From contig OZ253536.1 in NCBI GenBank assembly GCA_965262425.1, forward strand, positions 5,270,001-5,334,000: a stretch of DNA of 64,000 nt. The letters are read 5' to 3'. The notes beneath the pieces are model-generated. The model was not told the DNA's origin and ran no database searches. It worked only from the letters and a program-made list of their open reading frames with translations. Both the position numbers and the translations under genes were made by a program. Of this stretch, positions 17,163 through 27,063 are shown in pieces (positions within the stretch are counted from its first letter, which is position 1; every line of letters begins with the position of its first letter). The DNA comes from CAZOZZ01 sp965262425. Lineage in GTDB: Bacteria; Acidobacteriota; Terriglobia; 20CM-2-55-15.

Positions 17163-18533
17163 AAGCAAACCCTGCTCCAAGACGTTCGGTACGCCGTCCG
17201 CAACCTCAGGCGCAGCCCGACCTTCACCTTAGTAGTAGTTCTGTCGCTCGCTCTGGGAATCGGCGCCAACACCACACTGTTCAGCGCGATCAACACGCAG
17301 CTGTTGAGGACAATTCCTGCCGCAGATCCCGATGGACTCGTACGCCTGAGGTGGTTCGGCGATAACGATATGATCAATAACAGGAGCTCCTACGGCTACG
17401 TGGCCAATGCCCCGGGCGGCGAGCGTGCTCTCGCGACGTTTCGAAACCTGCGCAACGTCGACGTGGGGTTCGACCCGGACAACATCCTGCTGTTTCGCGT
17501 CAACCCGGGGTTGATCGGGTACGAGGACGATATGATCGCTTCCCTCTACGATCGGATGAAGGAACGCCTCGGGGTCGTCCCGGCAGTGCGATCGGTGAGC
17601 CTATCCGAAAGGGCATTCCTGTCGGGCGGCATAAGGATCAACCGCGTTCACTTCGAGGGACAGGAAGTGGTCGAAGGGCCGTCGGGCGTCGCCCACATGA
17701 TGATCGTATCGCCAGAGTTCTTCGAGACCATGCAGATTCCGGTTCTCGCCGGCCGCACCTTCGATACCTCAGACGATGCGGATGCTCCACGCGTCGCGAT
17801 GATCAACGACACCGCGGCACGACAGTTCCACGCGTCGCGATGGAGAGAATCGCCCCTGGGTAGCAGGTTCGGATATGAACCGGAGGAGGCGTCCGAGATC
17901 GAGGTCGTCGGTGTGGTTCGCGACGTGAAGTATGCCAACGTGCGGGACGCGGAGCCTCCTACCCTATACCTCCCCTATCTACAGTTCCCCTTCGGTTCCA
18001 TGATATTCGAACTGCGTACGGCGATGGATCCTCAGGGAATGATTGCCGAGATCCAGGAGGCAGTCCGGGAGATCGATCCGAACTTGCCTGTCATGAACGT
18101 CTCGACGCAAGTTGAAGAAATCGAACAGCGGTACTCGCAGGAGCGTTACTTTGCCCAATCCTACTCCTTGTTCGGGGGACTGGCGGTCCTTCTCACCTCG
18201 ATCGGTCTATTCGGATTGGCTTCGTACAACGTCGTGCGTCGAACTAACGAGATTGGTATTCGTATGGCGCTCGGTGCCCGGGGGCGCGACGTAACCCGAA
18301 TGGTGCTCGGCGAGTCGTTGAAGCTGGTGCTCCTGGGCGTTGTGATCGGTCTAATAGCCGCGCTGGCCGCCGGCCGATTGGTCGCGAGCCTGCTATTTGG
18401 GCTGGCTCCTGCCGACGGGCTCACGATCACGCTGGCCATGCTTGTCATGATCGCCGTCTCGTCGTTCGCGAGCTATCTGCCGGCCCGACGCGCATCGCGG
18501 GTCGATCCGATTAAGGCTCTGCGGTACGAGTAG
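17163..18533 (+). pseudogene. ADOP (MacB/FtsX-type) permease with large internal deletion
   Basis: The start of the family is present (LLQDVRYAVRNLRRSP, then the first membrane span VVVLSLALGIGANTTLFSAIN), but after about 75 residues the sequence jumps directly into the second periplasmic domain (VDVGFDPDNILLFRVNPG, IPVLAGRTFD, VVGVVRDVKYANV). It then ends normally with three spans and the YLPARRASRVDPIKALRYE tail. Roughly 350 residues, including the middle membrane helices, are missing compared with the intact copy at 51161-53632. There is no start codon at the family position and a TAG precedes the frame. It is judged non-functional. Confidence 0.75.
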
Positions 18534-18911
18534 GCAATCCTGCTGTGGCCCCAACCAATGAGCTCCGACTGATCCTGGCCGGACAACCTCAAGAGGTACC
18601 TCAATCTGTTTGAGGAAGTAGCCCGCTGGCTCGACGAGCGAAAGACACCGTTACGTTATCGGCGATCTGATCGAAATCGGCGATCTGATCGAAATCGTCA
18701 AACGGGCACCGAACCTCCCCTTTGGAGTAGTCGGCGTGGGTGTACTTATAGATGACTTCGACGCTGGCCCCATCCACTCTTCCAACTACGCGTTACACGA
18801 CCATGTGACTGCAGTTCAGACAGTAGAGTGAGCCAGCAACGTTAAGCCGTCCCACCGGGGTCTGGAAGAATCCCAAAACGACAATTTGTGGAAAGATGTA
18901 GATTTTTGGGG
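18534..18911. other. Degraded region with a short tandem duplication
   Basis: No intact gene. An 18-bp unit (GGCGATCTGATCGAAATC) is repeated twice in tandem at about 18661-18696, inside a frame that reads IGDLIEIGDLIEIVKRAPNLP and ends at a TGA near 18831. This looks like the end of a decayed protein-coding gene that I do not recognise. Confidence 0.4.
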
Positions 18912-18940
18912 TTGAAGCGTCGGTATCTGTATGTTATAAT
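18912..18940 (+). promoter_or_regulatory. Sigma70-type promoter of the DDE element
   Basis: TTGAAG at 18912-18917, a 17-bp spacer and a consensus TATAAT at 18935-18940. The ATG of the first gene is at 18951, so transcription would begin about four bases before it and the message would be leaderless or nearly so; no ribosome site is visible. Confidence 0.75.
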
Positions 18941-18950
18941 TATATACGAC

Positions 18951-19334
18951 ATGCAGTATAAGAGCAAACTGGCGCGATTGAGCCGGTACCGGGCCGCTTT
19001 GCGGGAAGCGATCGATGAGTTAGCCGAGTTGATCGAGGTGGGCTATGAACGCAAGCCGATGGTGAAGGGGACCGTGTACGAGTTGGCGCGCAAGTGCGGC
19101 AAGGCTGGCTGTGCGTGTACGCGGGGACAGTTGCACCGCTCGATGGTGTTGAGCTGGAGCGAGGAGGGCCGGACCCGGTTGTTGTCGATTCCTGCTGAGC
19201 GAGTGAAGGGGTTGCGAGAGAAGAGTGAACGGTATACCCAGTATCGCGCGGCCTGGGCCGAGGTCACCCGAGTACAACGGAGGATTCTGAAGCTGCTGGA
19301 TCAAATCGAGAAGCTGCGGCGGGAGAAACCCTGA
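18951..19334 (+). CDS. DUF6788-type transposon accessory protein
   Basis: 127 residues, strongly basic. It has a long N-terminal helix (LSRYRAALREAIDELAELI), a zinc-like KCGKAGCAC motif at about 47-55, the LSWSEEGRTRLLSIP strand region and a C-terminal coiled coil (VQRRILKLLDQIEKLRREK). This small protein is regularly found directly before DDE transposases of the type that follows here, where it may help DNA binding. It overlaps nothing; the transposase starts 13 bases after its stop. The start at 18951 is set by the promoter just upstream. Confidence 0.75.
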   Translation: MQYKSKLARLSRYRAALREAIDELAELIEVGYERKPMVKGTVYELARKCGKAGCACTRGQLHRSMVLSWSEEGRTRLLSIPAERVKGLREKSERYTQYRAAWAEVTRVQRRILKLLDQIEKLRREKP

Positions 19335-19347
19335 TGGGGAGTCCGGC

Positions 19348-21003
19348 ATGACCGTGTTTGAACGCAACGACCGGTTGGTGTGCGACGCGTTCCGGGACGG
19401 GGAGTTTGACTCGATCGAGGCGGCCGGAGAGGTCTCCGAGACGGACTTCTTTCGAGCCATCGCGGGCAAGAAGATTCTCGAGAAGTTGGCGGGGAGCTAC
19501 CCGACCCCATTGAAGAAGCACGACGTACCGGTGTGGGTCTATATCGCCAGCAATGTGGCGATGCGCTTCCACGGGGTGCATCAGTTTCATGCCTATCCCT
19601 ATGTCGTGCGCAGCGGGGGGATGGTCCAGGCCTTCGGCCCCCAGATGGGGCATCGGGCCATCCACCCGGAGACCGGCGATGTGACCTTGGAGTGTGGGGG
19701 GGGCAACGACAAGAACAGCTACGACCGGCAGACCCCCTGTGATCAGGACTATCTGCGGAAGATGGCGCGCAAGACCGACGCGGATCGCCTCCAGGATTGG
19801 TTCAACCGCGACGTGGTGGGCATCTTCCGACAGCATCGGGCCTTTGATCGGGAAGGGCTGTTCATCGGGGATGCGACCTATCTGTTCCTACCTGACAACC
19901 CGGCCTATGAACACGCCTCCTTGATGCTATTCAACGAGCACAACAAGCCGGTCGACGGTCTAAAACTGACCTCCAAACAGAAACTCCGGTGTCAGTGGCG
20001 CCGGTGCTACAAACTGGTGACCCTGATCCACACCAATCGCGCCGGGGACTTCTTCCTATGGGCCGGACTGCGAGTCAGTCAGGGTAAAGATAACGACTTG
20101 CCGATACTGTACCGCATGGTCGACGAGTTTGTGGCCTATCATGGCACGGGAATCATCAAGCGGTTGATCCTGGACCGGGGGTTTCTCGATGGCCCCTCCA
20201 TTGGTCGTTGCAAACAGGATTATGGGATCGACATCCTGATTCCGGCCCGTCGCAACATGGAGATCACCCGCGACGCGATCGATCTGGCTGACGCCCAACC
20301 CGGGACGTTCCAATCTTGGACGCCTCCTGCACCGCCGGAGAAACCGGCTCCCCTTCATCGGCCCGCCGCGATTCGCAAACGTGAGCAGGCCCGGCAACGC
20401 ACCTTAGAGAAACGCCCCGTCGAAAATCCGCCCGATCCGGCCACCACGCGCGTGGGTTCGGAACTGGCCGTGGTCCGGGACCTGGAGTCCTATTCCAACT
20501 GTCCGGTCCCGCTCCATGCGGTGATCAACCGTGAACGCTATGCCGATGGGCACACCGATCAGTGGGTGCTCTTGGATACCAAACGCATTGCGGATCCCGC
20601 CCAAACCCGCACCGAGTATGCGCTGCGCACCGTGGTTGAAGAGCGCTACCGGCAAACCAAGTGTTTCTCCGGCCTCGCCGAGTTCTCTTCCCGCGCATTC
20701 AGTCTCGTGGTCAACCAGGTCGTCTTTGTCCTGCTCACCTACAGCCTGATGCAGTGGTATCTGCGGCGCATCGAACGCCGGAACATGAATCGGAAGACTC
20801 GCCCCCGCATCCTCGATGTGCTCCAGCCGACCTTTACCGTCATTCTGATTTACTACCAAAACTACGTCGCCTTCCTCTCTCCGCTCGAGCATCAGGAAAT
20901 GGTGCTCACACTCAGCGAAACGGCTCGCAAGAAGATTCTTGCCAAGACCCGCCGGCTCCGTCGCGCCCTGGCAAATCAACTGCAGAATCCTCGGCCTCCA
21001 TAG
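19348..21003 (+). CDS. IS4-like DDE transposase
   Basis: 551 residues. The RNase-H-fold catalytic residues can be placed: Asp in LFIGDATYLF (about 175), Asp in RLILDRGFLDG (about 278) and Glu in VVEERYRQTKCF (about 435), with the long insertion between second Asp and Glu usual for IS4-superfamily enzymes. GGGGAG lies before the ATG. The frame is intact. I could not find clear terminal inverted repeats on either side, so the element borders are open (about 18.87-21.18 kb). The stretch 21004-21227 shows no gene. Confidence 0.8.
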   Translation: MTVFERNDRLVCDAFRDGEFDSIEAAGEVSETDFFRAIAGKKILEKLAGSYPTPLKKHDVPVWVYIASNVAMRFHGVHQFHAYPYVVRSGGMVQAFGPQMGHRAIHPETGDVTLECGGGNDKNSYDRQTPCDQDYLRKMARKTDADRLQDWFNRDVVGIFRQHRAFDREGLFIGDATYLFLPDNPAYEHASLMLFNEHNKPVDGLKLTSKQKLRCQWRRCYKLVTLIHTNRAGDFFLWAGLRVSQGKDNDLPILYRMVDEFVAYHGTGIIKRLILDRGFLDGPSIGRCKQDYGIDILIPARRNMEITRDAIDLADAQPGTFQSWTPPAPPEKPAPLHRPAAIRKREQARQRTLEKRPVENPPDPATTRVGSELAVVRDLESYSNCPVPLHAVINRERYADGHTDQWVLLDTKRIADPAQTRTEYALRTVVEERYRQTKCFSGLAEFSSRAFSLVVNQVVFVLLTYSLMQWYLRRIERRNMNRKTRPRILDVLQPTFTVILIYYQNYVAFLSPLEHQEMVLTLSETARKKILAKTRRLRRALANQLQNPRPP

Positions 21004-21227
21004 CGCACCGGGCCCTCGTCATGGATTTCTATCGACCCTGTTTGCCGCATCATCCGGCGGTCGTCGCACTCGTGTCGCTTCTCGAGCCACACCCATCCCT
21101 TTCACCATCCTGCAACTCCCTGTTTCCCACGCAAAACTCCTATCGCCCGAAAAACCACACGATATCGATCGGATAGCCTCAAGGAAATCGCCGCAGTGTC
21201 TGAATCGCAGGCCGACTGGTTGTTTGA

Positions 21228-21256
21228 TTGACCCCAACTCCCGCCTTTCGTATCAT
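21228..21256 (+). promoter_or_regulatory. Kinase-type promoter with conserved spacer, copy 2
   Basis: -35 TTGACC at 21228-21233, spacer CCAACTCCCGCCTTTCG, -10 TATCAT at 21251-21256. The spacer and its flanks (TGATTGA before, TA after) match the copy at 12979-13007. It drives the broken kinase that starts at 21298. Confidence 0.7.
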
Positions 21257-21297
21257 CTACGGAGTTTTTCACGGATCGCCCTATGAGACACTAAACG

Positions 21298-21470
21298 ATG
21301 CAACCTGGCACGCAGCTTGGCCACTACGAGATCGTCTCCGCCCTCGGCAAGGGCGTGCATGGGCGAAGTTTGGCAAGCCACCAACATGAAGTTGGGCCGT
21401 CAGGTCGCCATCAAGACCCTGCTCGAAGAGTTCGCCAAAGACGAAGAGAAGCCAAGCAGCCGGCGTTGTT
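21298..21470 (+). pseudogene. N-terminal fragment of a Ser/Thr kinase, frameshifted
   Basis: Reads MQPGTQLGHYEIVSALGKG in one frame and, after a one-base slip near 21355, MGEVWQATNMKLGRQVAIK and TLLEEFAKDEE in the next. This is the glycine loop and the catalytic Lys of the family. The catalytic loop, the rest of the kinase and the propeller are missing. The promoter is preserved, so a short useless message may still be made. Confidence 0.75.
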
Positions 21471-21577
21471 GAGGGAAGGCCAGGGGTGTTGGGTGTGCCT
21501 GTCGCAGTGGATTCCGAAGCGGTTTTCTGAGGACTTCGAGTGATCGAGCGGGCGTCTGAATCGCTCAACGAGGCTGT

Positions 21578-22318
21578 ATGAGCAGAGTGACGTTATATGT
21601 GTTGTTGTTCTTGTATGCGGTTCCGCATTTCGCACAACAAGTGGAGATGGAGTTTGTGAAGATTCAGCCTGGAGAGTTCCTGATGGGTTGTTCTTCCAAC
21701 GATACTGAATGCGATAACAACGAGAAGCCATCGCATCAGGTCCGAATCACCAAGGCATTCGAGATTGGGAAGTACGAAGTGACCCAGGCGCAATGGGAAT
21801 CCGTTATGGGAACCAACCGGAGCAAGTTCCTGGGATCGAACCTTCCGGTGGAGAACGTGAGTTGGGAGGCCACGCAGGAGTTTCTGGAGAAGATGAACGA
21901 ACGGAACGACGGGTACCTATACCGGCTGCCAACGGAAGCGGAATGGGAATATTCGGCCAGGGCCGGAACCGCCGGAGCGTACGCCGGACCACTGGACGCC
22001 ATGGGTTGGTACGAAAGGAATTCCGGCGATCAAACGAATCCTGTAGGCCAGAAGCAGCCGAATGCCTGGGGCTTGTATGACATGCACGGCAACGCTTTGG
22101 AATGGGTACAGGATTGGTACGAGGAGAGGTACTACAGATCGAGTCCGGCGTCGAATCCCCCCGGACCGCCGGAGGGACAGTTTCGCGTAATGCGCGGCGG
22201 TTCGTGGAACGACACTGCCGAGTACATGCGCATAACGTTTCGCTCGGTCGCCGAGCCCCGATATGAGCACTTCGATTTGGACGTCGGCTTTCGTTGTGTC
22301 CGAGAAGCGCTCCCTTAG
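21578..22318 (+). CDS. Secreted SUMF1/formylglycine-enzyme-like protein
   Basis: 246 residues. A signal peptide (VTLYVLLFLYAVPHFAQQ) precedes a full SUMF1-type fold: FVKIQPGEFLMGC, KAFEIGKYEVTQAQWESVMG, LPTEAEWEYSARAG, NAWGLYDMHGNALEWVQDWY, RVMRGGSWND and a final VGFRCVRE. The pair of active-site cysteines of true formylglycine-generating enzymes is not evident, so this is more likely a structural or binding member of the family than a sulfatase activator. It follows a kinase fragment, and in this phylum SUMF1 domains often belong to kinase systems. Confidence 0.85.
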   Translation: MSRVTLYVLLFLYAVPHFAQQVEMEFVKIQPGEFLMGCSSNDTECDNNEKPSHQVRITKAFEIGKYEVTQAQWESVMGTNRSKFLGSNLPVENVSWEATQEFLEKMNERNDGYLYRLPTEAEWEYSARAGTAGAYAGPLDAMGWYERNSGDQTNPVGQKQPNAWGLYDMHGNALEWVQDWYEERYYRSSPASNPPGPPEGQFRVMRGGSWNDTAEYMRITFRSVAEPRYEHFDLDVGFRCVREALP

Positions 22319-22371
22319 TTCTTGGGACTCTTCCGGGGCTCTTGGTGAGAGTGCCGAATAGCTGTCGATGT

Positions 22372-23754
22372 TCAGCGTTGATCCGTCACGGAACCGATCG
22401 AAACGACGTGACCTTGAGTGCGGAAGTACAGGACATCGTCGGAAAACGCCGGCGAGGCCATCACCGGCTCCCCCATGGAATTCTTCGACAGCACCTCAAA
22501 CTCAGTTCCGGCCTTGACAACATAGACGTCGCCATCTTCACTGGTGAAGAAAATCTTGGAATCCACCGTGATTGGTGAAGCCGAGAAACCCACACCGGGA
22601 CCAACCCGCTTGGTGTACTTTCGCTCACTCGTAAGCGCGTCGTACACCTTCAGGACACCGTTGTCGGCGATGCTATACACCAGACCGTCGAGAATGAGAG
22701 GCGTCGCCATGGTCTCCTGCACGTTGCGCGGGACATACCACGCCAGGCCGGGGCTCTCGGTGGAACCCGCCTCAGGCGTGATGTCACCCGACGCGTCCGG
22801 CAGAATGGCAAAAAGCGGCATTCCTGGGCCATGCGAACCCAAAAAGTAAATGAGTCCGTTCGAGAAAACCGGTGTTGCTGCTGGAAGATCTCCCGCAGAC
22901 CGCAGCCGCCAGAGTTCTTTGCCGCTATTCAGATCGTACCCCGCAACGTGAGGCCAGCCATTGAGGACGACCTGCGTTCGGTCGCCGGACCGGACGACCG
23001 TGGGCGACGCCCAGCTCTGGCTGGAAACGCCCTCGCGTGAAGTGCGCCACAGCTCGTCTCCGTCTTCCGCCGTTAGAGCCACCAGAAACGAGCCCTGCGT
23101 CTGGTCGGCTTGAAGCACAACCGTGTCCTCAAACAGGATCGGTGAACTGGCCGTTCCCAATTGCCAGTCCCCGCCCCCATAGTTGATCGGTGCAGCATGG
23201 ATAAAGCCAAGATCCTTTTCCCACAGCAAGTTGCCATCAAGGTCATAGCCATAAACGCCTTCGGAACCTAGGAAAACGATCAGGCGTTGGCCGTCTGTCG
23301 CTATTGTTTGGTTGGCACGACTCGCCTTCGGGTGCCGCCTCCCTCGGGGGATAGACTTTTTAGCGGTGCGCTGCCAGAGGATCTTGCCGGTGGTCTTGTC
23401 GAGACAATAGACAACCCAGGCTTGCTCTCCGTTGTCGTCAGCGGGAACATCCCCGTCGCAGCGAATGCACACTTTGAGCGTACCTGTGCCTTCGGAACTG
23501 ATCGCACTCACGACAAAGAGACGATCACCCCAGATCGTGGGACTCGAATGGGAAAGACCGGGGATCTCTGTACTCCACAGAACATTCTGTAGCTCACCCT
23601 CGCTGGTATCCGCGTTCCAGGAAACGACGACTTTGCCGTAGCCGACGCCCGACGCACCCGGACCTCGGAATGCGGGCCAATTCTTCGTTTGCGCCTGTGC
23701 ACCCGTCGAGGCGGCGAGTACGAGCAGCAGCACTAGCCACACAGGTCTCTTCAT
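22372..23754 (-). CDS. Secreted PQQ-type beta-propeller protein
   Basis: 460 residues with a signal peptide (VWLVLLLVLAASTGAQAQ). The body is a WD-like PQQ propeller of the BamB/alcohol-dehydrogenase type: WPAFRGPGASG, repeated W..../KTTGKILWQRT, LNSGKELWRLRS and LTAEDGDELWRTSREG. The catalytic residues of quinoprotein dehydrogenases are not seen, so it is better called a binding propeller. GGAGG lies about 5 bases before the start. There is no clear operon partner; the SUMF1 gene is convergent. Confidence 0.8.
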   Translation of the reverse strand: MKRPVWLVLLLVLAASTGAQAQTKNWPAFRGPGASGVGYGKVVVSWNADTSEGELQNVLWSTEIPGLSHSSPTIWGDRLFVVSAISSEGTGTLKVCIRCDGDVPADDNGEQAWVVYCLDKTTGKILWQRTAKKSIPRGRRHPKASRANQTIATDGQRLIVFLGSEGVYGYDLDGNLLWEKDLGFIHAAPINYGGGDWQLGTASSPILFEDTVVLQADQTQGSFLVALTAEDGDELWRTSREGVSSQSWASPTVVRSGDRTQVVLNGWPHVAGYDLNSGKELWRLRSAGDLPAATPVFSNGLIYFLGSHGPGMPLFAILPDASGDITPEAGSTESPGLAWYVPRNVQETMATPLILDGLVYSIADNGVLKVYDALTSERKYTKRVGPGVGFSASPITVDSKIFFTSEDGDVYVVKAGTEFEVLSKNSMGEPVMASPAFSDDVLYFRTQGHVVSIGSVTDQR

Positions 23755-23954
23755 GACTCCCTCCGAGTAGTTCGGACAGAGAATACAAGACGTTGGCGGA
23801 GCGTGACAATGTTTTAGTGTCGGCGGGATTACCGGTTCAGCCTATAGAGTCCCACCTCCGGGCTACCGGTACCACTGCAGCCGGTCGCCCCATAGCGAAG
23901 AAACTTCTGGATTCGTTGCCCGCTGTCTACCTCGCCGCGACGTTCGACCTCATA

Positions 23955-24069
23955 CGACCTCCATCCCGAGGGCGACCGCTTCCTGATGCGCGGCGACTCG
24001 TCGAACGATGAAATCAGCGTCGTCCTGAACTGGTTTAGTGAGCTGAAAGAACGGGTGCCCGTAAATTGA
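23955..24069 (+). pseudogene. C-terminal tail of a kinase-TolB protein
   Basis: The frame gives YDLHPEGDRFLMRGD, then EISVVLNWFSELKERVPVN and a stop, the ending shared by the kinase-TolB family in this window (NWFEELKERVPVP at 30824 and 36369). Nothing upstream in 23755-23954 can be joined to it, so the rest of the gene is gone. Confidence 0.7.
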
Positions 24070-24119
24070 TGTCGAAAGGTGGTTCAGCTCGCGAAAAGCG
24101 ATGACAATCATGAACTTAG

Positions 24120-25845
24120 CCCGCATATTTCACCAAAAGGACCAGAAAAGGCCGCCCTGTCTGGCATAAAGCGTTTGTCTAGAACGTTTCACAAGCCAAA
24201 CAAAGGCGGCCCTTATGACGACAGAGTGTAACCAAGTCACGTTCGAATTTCACGGACTTCTTCAACGAAAAGTGAAAGCGCGATTCGATGGCGGAAAGAT
24301 CACGTCCGATGCAGGAGTGCTGCTGCTGCGAGAGGTTGAGAAACGGACGGTTCTGATCGGTGGCCTGGCCGAGTGTTTCAGCGATCATCGGGACCCGAGG
24401 TTGATCGAACACACGGTGAAGGAGTTGTTGGCGCAACGCGTGTATGGGCTCTGTTTGGGCTATGAAGACCTGAATGATCATGACCAGTTGCGAACCGACC
24501 CGATGCTGGCGGTGGCGGTGGAGAAAGCCGATCCTCTGGGTGAGAACCGGCGGCAGGCCGGAGACCGGGGAAAGGCGCTGGCGGGCAAGTGTACGCTGAA
24601 CCGGTTCGAGCTGACCGGAGCAGAAGTGGATGCGCAAGAGCGATACAAGAAGATCGCCATGGACGGAAACAAGATCGACCACTGGATGGTCGATGCGTTT
24701 CTGGCAGCCCACGAATCGGCACCCGATGAGATTGTGCTGGACCTGGACGCCACCGACGACACGATTCATGGCCATCAGGAAGGACGGTTCTATCACGGCT
24801 ACTACGGCAACTATTGCTATTTGCCCTTATACATTTTCGCTGGGGAGCATCTGTTGTGTGCCCGGTTGCGGCGCTCCAATATCGACGGCGCGGATGGATC
24901 CATCGATGAGTTGGAAAGAATCGTCGGCCAGATCCGGCGGAGTTGGCCGGACGTGTCGATCATCATCCGGGCGGACTCGGGTTTTTGCCGGGACGAATTA
25001 CTGAGTTGGTGCGAGGCCCACCAGGTCGGCTACGTGGTGGGGCTGGCCAAGAACAATCGGCTCAAACGCGAGATCGCCGAACAGATGACGCAGGCCGAAG
25101 CCGCCTTTAACGACACAGGAAAACCGGCACGGGTGTTTAAGGATTTTCGGTACCGCACTCGGAAGAGCTGGAGTTGCGAGCGACGCGTCATCGGCAAGGC
25201 CGAGTTTCTGGAGAAAGGAGCCAATCCTCGATTTGTTGTGACCTCACTGTCGCCCGAACGCCTGGACGCCCGCGCACTCTATGAAGACTTTTACTGTGCG
25301 CGGGGCGACATGGAAAATCGCATCAAGGAACAGCAGTTGGATTTATTCGCCGACCGGACCAGTACGGCCACGATGCGCGCTAATCAACTCCGGCTCTATC
25401 TCTCCTCGGCCGCCTACATGCTCATGCACGCCTTGCGCCGTCTGGGACTCCGGAACACCGATCTGGCACGCGCTCAGTGCGGAACGATCCGCTTGAAGCT
25501 CCTCAAGATCGGAGCTCAAGTCCGCCTGACCGTTCGTCACATCTGGGTCTCCATGTCGGAAGCCTATCCCTACGTCGACACCTTCGACCTCGTTGTTCGA
25601 AATCTACAAGCGCTTCCTCTGCGTTGCTGACCGACACGGCCCCCACATTCGACTTGCTTCGATCGCCTCGGCCCAGGTCTGCCTCCGTGCGTCCCGTCAC
25701 GCTATCCTGAGCCCAATCATGCGGCAACTCACCCTTTTCGACTCCCACAAGTCACTCACTCCTGCCCCATCCGCACCCTTGCCCTCATGATTCCACTTCC
25801 TACTGCCCCATATCACCTGATTATCCGATTGGTGAGAAATGCGGG
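24120..25845 (+). mobile_element. IS1380-family insertion sequence, complete
   Basis: Ends are CCCGCATATTTCACCAA at 24120-24136 and, as complement, CCCGCATTTCTCACCAA at 25829-25845 (15 of 17 identical). TTAG stands on both sides (24116-24119 and 25846-25849), a 4-bp target duplication as expected. Length 1726 bp. It sits between two separate kinase tails. Confidence 0.9.
24215..25630 (+). CDS. IS1380-family transposase
   Basis: 471 residues, full length. N-terminal FDGGKITSDAGVLLLREVE is the family start. The DDE residues lie in IVLDLDATDDTIHG, IIIRADSGFCRDELL and ARGDMENRIKEQQLDLFADR. The frame is intact and the element has matching ends, so it may still move. Confidence 0.95.
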   Translation: MTTECNQVTFEFHGLLQRKVKARFDGGKITSDAGVLLLREVEKRTVLIGGLAECFSDHRDPRLIEHTVKELLAQRVYGLCLGYEDLNDHDQLRTDPMLAVAVEKADPLGENRRQAGDRGKALAGKCTLNRFELTGAEVDAQERYKKIAMDGNKIDHWMVDAFLAAHESAPDEIVLDLDATDDTIHGHQEGRFYHGYYGNYCYLPLYIFAGEHLLCARLRRSNIDGADGSIDELERIVGQIRRSWPDVSIIIRADSGFCRDELLSWCEAHQVGYVVGLAKNNRLKREIAEQMTQAEAAFNDTGKPARVFKDFRYRTRKSWSCERRVIGKAEFLEKGANPRFVVTSLSPERLDARALYEDFYCARGDMENRIKEQQLDLFADRTSTATMRANQLRLYLSSAAYMLMHALRRLGLRNTDLARAQCGTIRLKLLKIGAQVRLTVRHIWVSMSEAYPYVDTFDLVVRNLQALPLRC

Positions 25846-25875
25846 TTAGCGGTCCAGAGTCCAGCTCGGCTGGGG

Positions 25876-25929
25876 AATGACTTTCAATCCTGGTTTGAAG
25901 AACTGAAGGAACGGGTGCCGGTGCCCTAG
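25876..25929 (+). pseudogene. C-terminal tail of another kinase-TolB protein
   Basis: A short frame reading NDFQSWFEELKERVPVP and a stop. It is the same ending as at 24069, but on the other side of the IS1380 element; since both tails have their own stop they come from two genes, not one split gene. It is followed by a junction repeat (25985-26008) that was the target of the IS1595 element. Confidence 0.65.
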
Positions 25930-26008
25930 CCCTCGCTGTTCGATGTCCTCTGAGCCCAAGCTTTCGATTTGCCATCCTTTCTGAATCCAGATGCCTGGTT
26001 AGTCGCCT

Positions 26009-27055
26009 CTTGCTTATCCGGTTGTTTCAGCAGACCCCAACATGTTGCGATTAGCCAACATCATTCGCGATGTCCCGAGCGCCCTGAATCCGTCGATAGG
26101 GAGTTGGAGGCTGTCCCGCACCGAGGCCGAGTAATGTTTGAAAAGCGGCCATTGGACTCCTCCGACGATTGTGCCGAAACACGAACTCATCCAGGTAGAT
26201 GTGAAGCTGTGGGTTACTGACCCCATGGTAGGTACCGATCAGCCATTGCTTCAGGTTTCCGATCGCGCGGTCCGCAAGTGGAACCACCGAGGGCACGCCT
26301 TTGCGCAGGTCGGTCCGGAGAGGTTGAAGATGGGGAATGTGCCGAACGCCTGCTTTCGGAATGCCCTCGAAGCCTTGCAGGCCGTCGGTGTAAACAGTGG
26401 ATCCCGGTGCGATGTTTTGTTTGACGAAATCGATCATCGTCTTTTTCTTGAAGTTCCGGACGACGGCCATCCGGACACGACCCGAGATACGGCCCCGTTT
26501 TTCAACGGCCACCAGCACAATGGCGGCCTTTCGCCCCTTGAACTGACGACTGCCCCGGAGGCCGGATTGGGATCCGCCGATCCAGGTGACGTCGATCTCC
26601 ACCTCGCCATGCAACGGCTCTCGCGTCGCGTTAACCATCGCCCGTCTCAGCTTGTGCAACAGCATCCACGCGGTCTCGTACCGACGCAGCCCCATTTGTC
26701 GTTGGAGCAGAAGAGCCGAAATGCCCCGTTTATCGGTGACCATCAGATAGGCCGCCCAGAACCAGACCGTTAGTGGCGTCCTTGTGTTGTGGAGAATCGT
26801 GCCGGCCGTCAACGAAACCTGGTATCGGCACCCAACGCATTGCCACCGTCGATGTCGCAGTATCCGATACGCCCGCCCGTGTCCGCAGCGGGGACATGTG
26901 AAGCCGTTCGTCCAGCGACATACCGCCAAGTAGTCTTGACATGCCTCCTCGATAGCGAATTGCCGTTGGAACTCGCGCATATTCTTGGGAAACGGAGGGC
27001 GTGCCACACCCCTACACTACATATGGTGGCTTGCTGAAACAACCGGATAAGCAAG
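26009..27055 (-). mobile_element. IS1595-family insertion sequence, complete
   Basis: 24-bp perfect terminal inverted repeats starting CTTGCTTATCCGGTTGTTTC (26009-26032 and 27032-27055). The 8-bp sequence AGTCGCCT is present on both sides (26001-26008, 27056-27063), the right duplication size for this family. Removing the element restores a junction repeat, ...GGTTAGTCGCCT joined to ACTCGGAGATGTG. Confidence 0.95.
26051..27007 (-). CDS. IS1595-family transposase
   Basis: 318 residues. An N-terminal zinc ribbon (CPRCGHGRAYRIL, then WQCVGCRYQ) is followed by the ISXO2-like DDE domain: EIDVTWIGG (Asp), TVYTDGLQGFEG (Asp), with the last acidic residue in LDEFVFRHNRR. A GTG start is used in the called frame; Met10 (MREFQRQFAIEEA) is an alternative start nearer the family norm. 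Confidence 0.95.
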   Translation of the reverse strand: MARPPFPKNMREFQRQFAIEEACQDYLAVCRWTNGFTCPRCGHGRAYRILRHRRWQCVGCRYQVSLTAGTILHNTRTPLTVWFWAAYLMVTDKRGISALLLQRQMGLRRYETAWMLLHKLRRAMVNATREPLHGEVEIDVTWIGGSQSGLRGSRQFKGRKAAIVLVAVEKRGRISGRVRMAVVRNFKKKTMIDFVKQNIAPGSTVYTDGLQGFEGIPKAGVRHIPHLQPLRTDLRKGVPSVVPLADRAIGNLKQWLIGTYHGVSNPQLHIYLDEFVFRHNRRRSPMAAFQTLLGLGAGQPPTPYRRIQGARDIANDVG

Positions 27056-27063
27056 AGTCGCCT

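Noticed and set aside
24069..25929. Idea that IS1380 splits one kinase gene
   Set aside because: Both flanks carry a separate C-terminal ending with its own stop codon, so they come from two genes.
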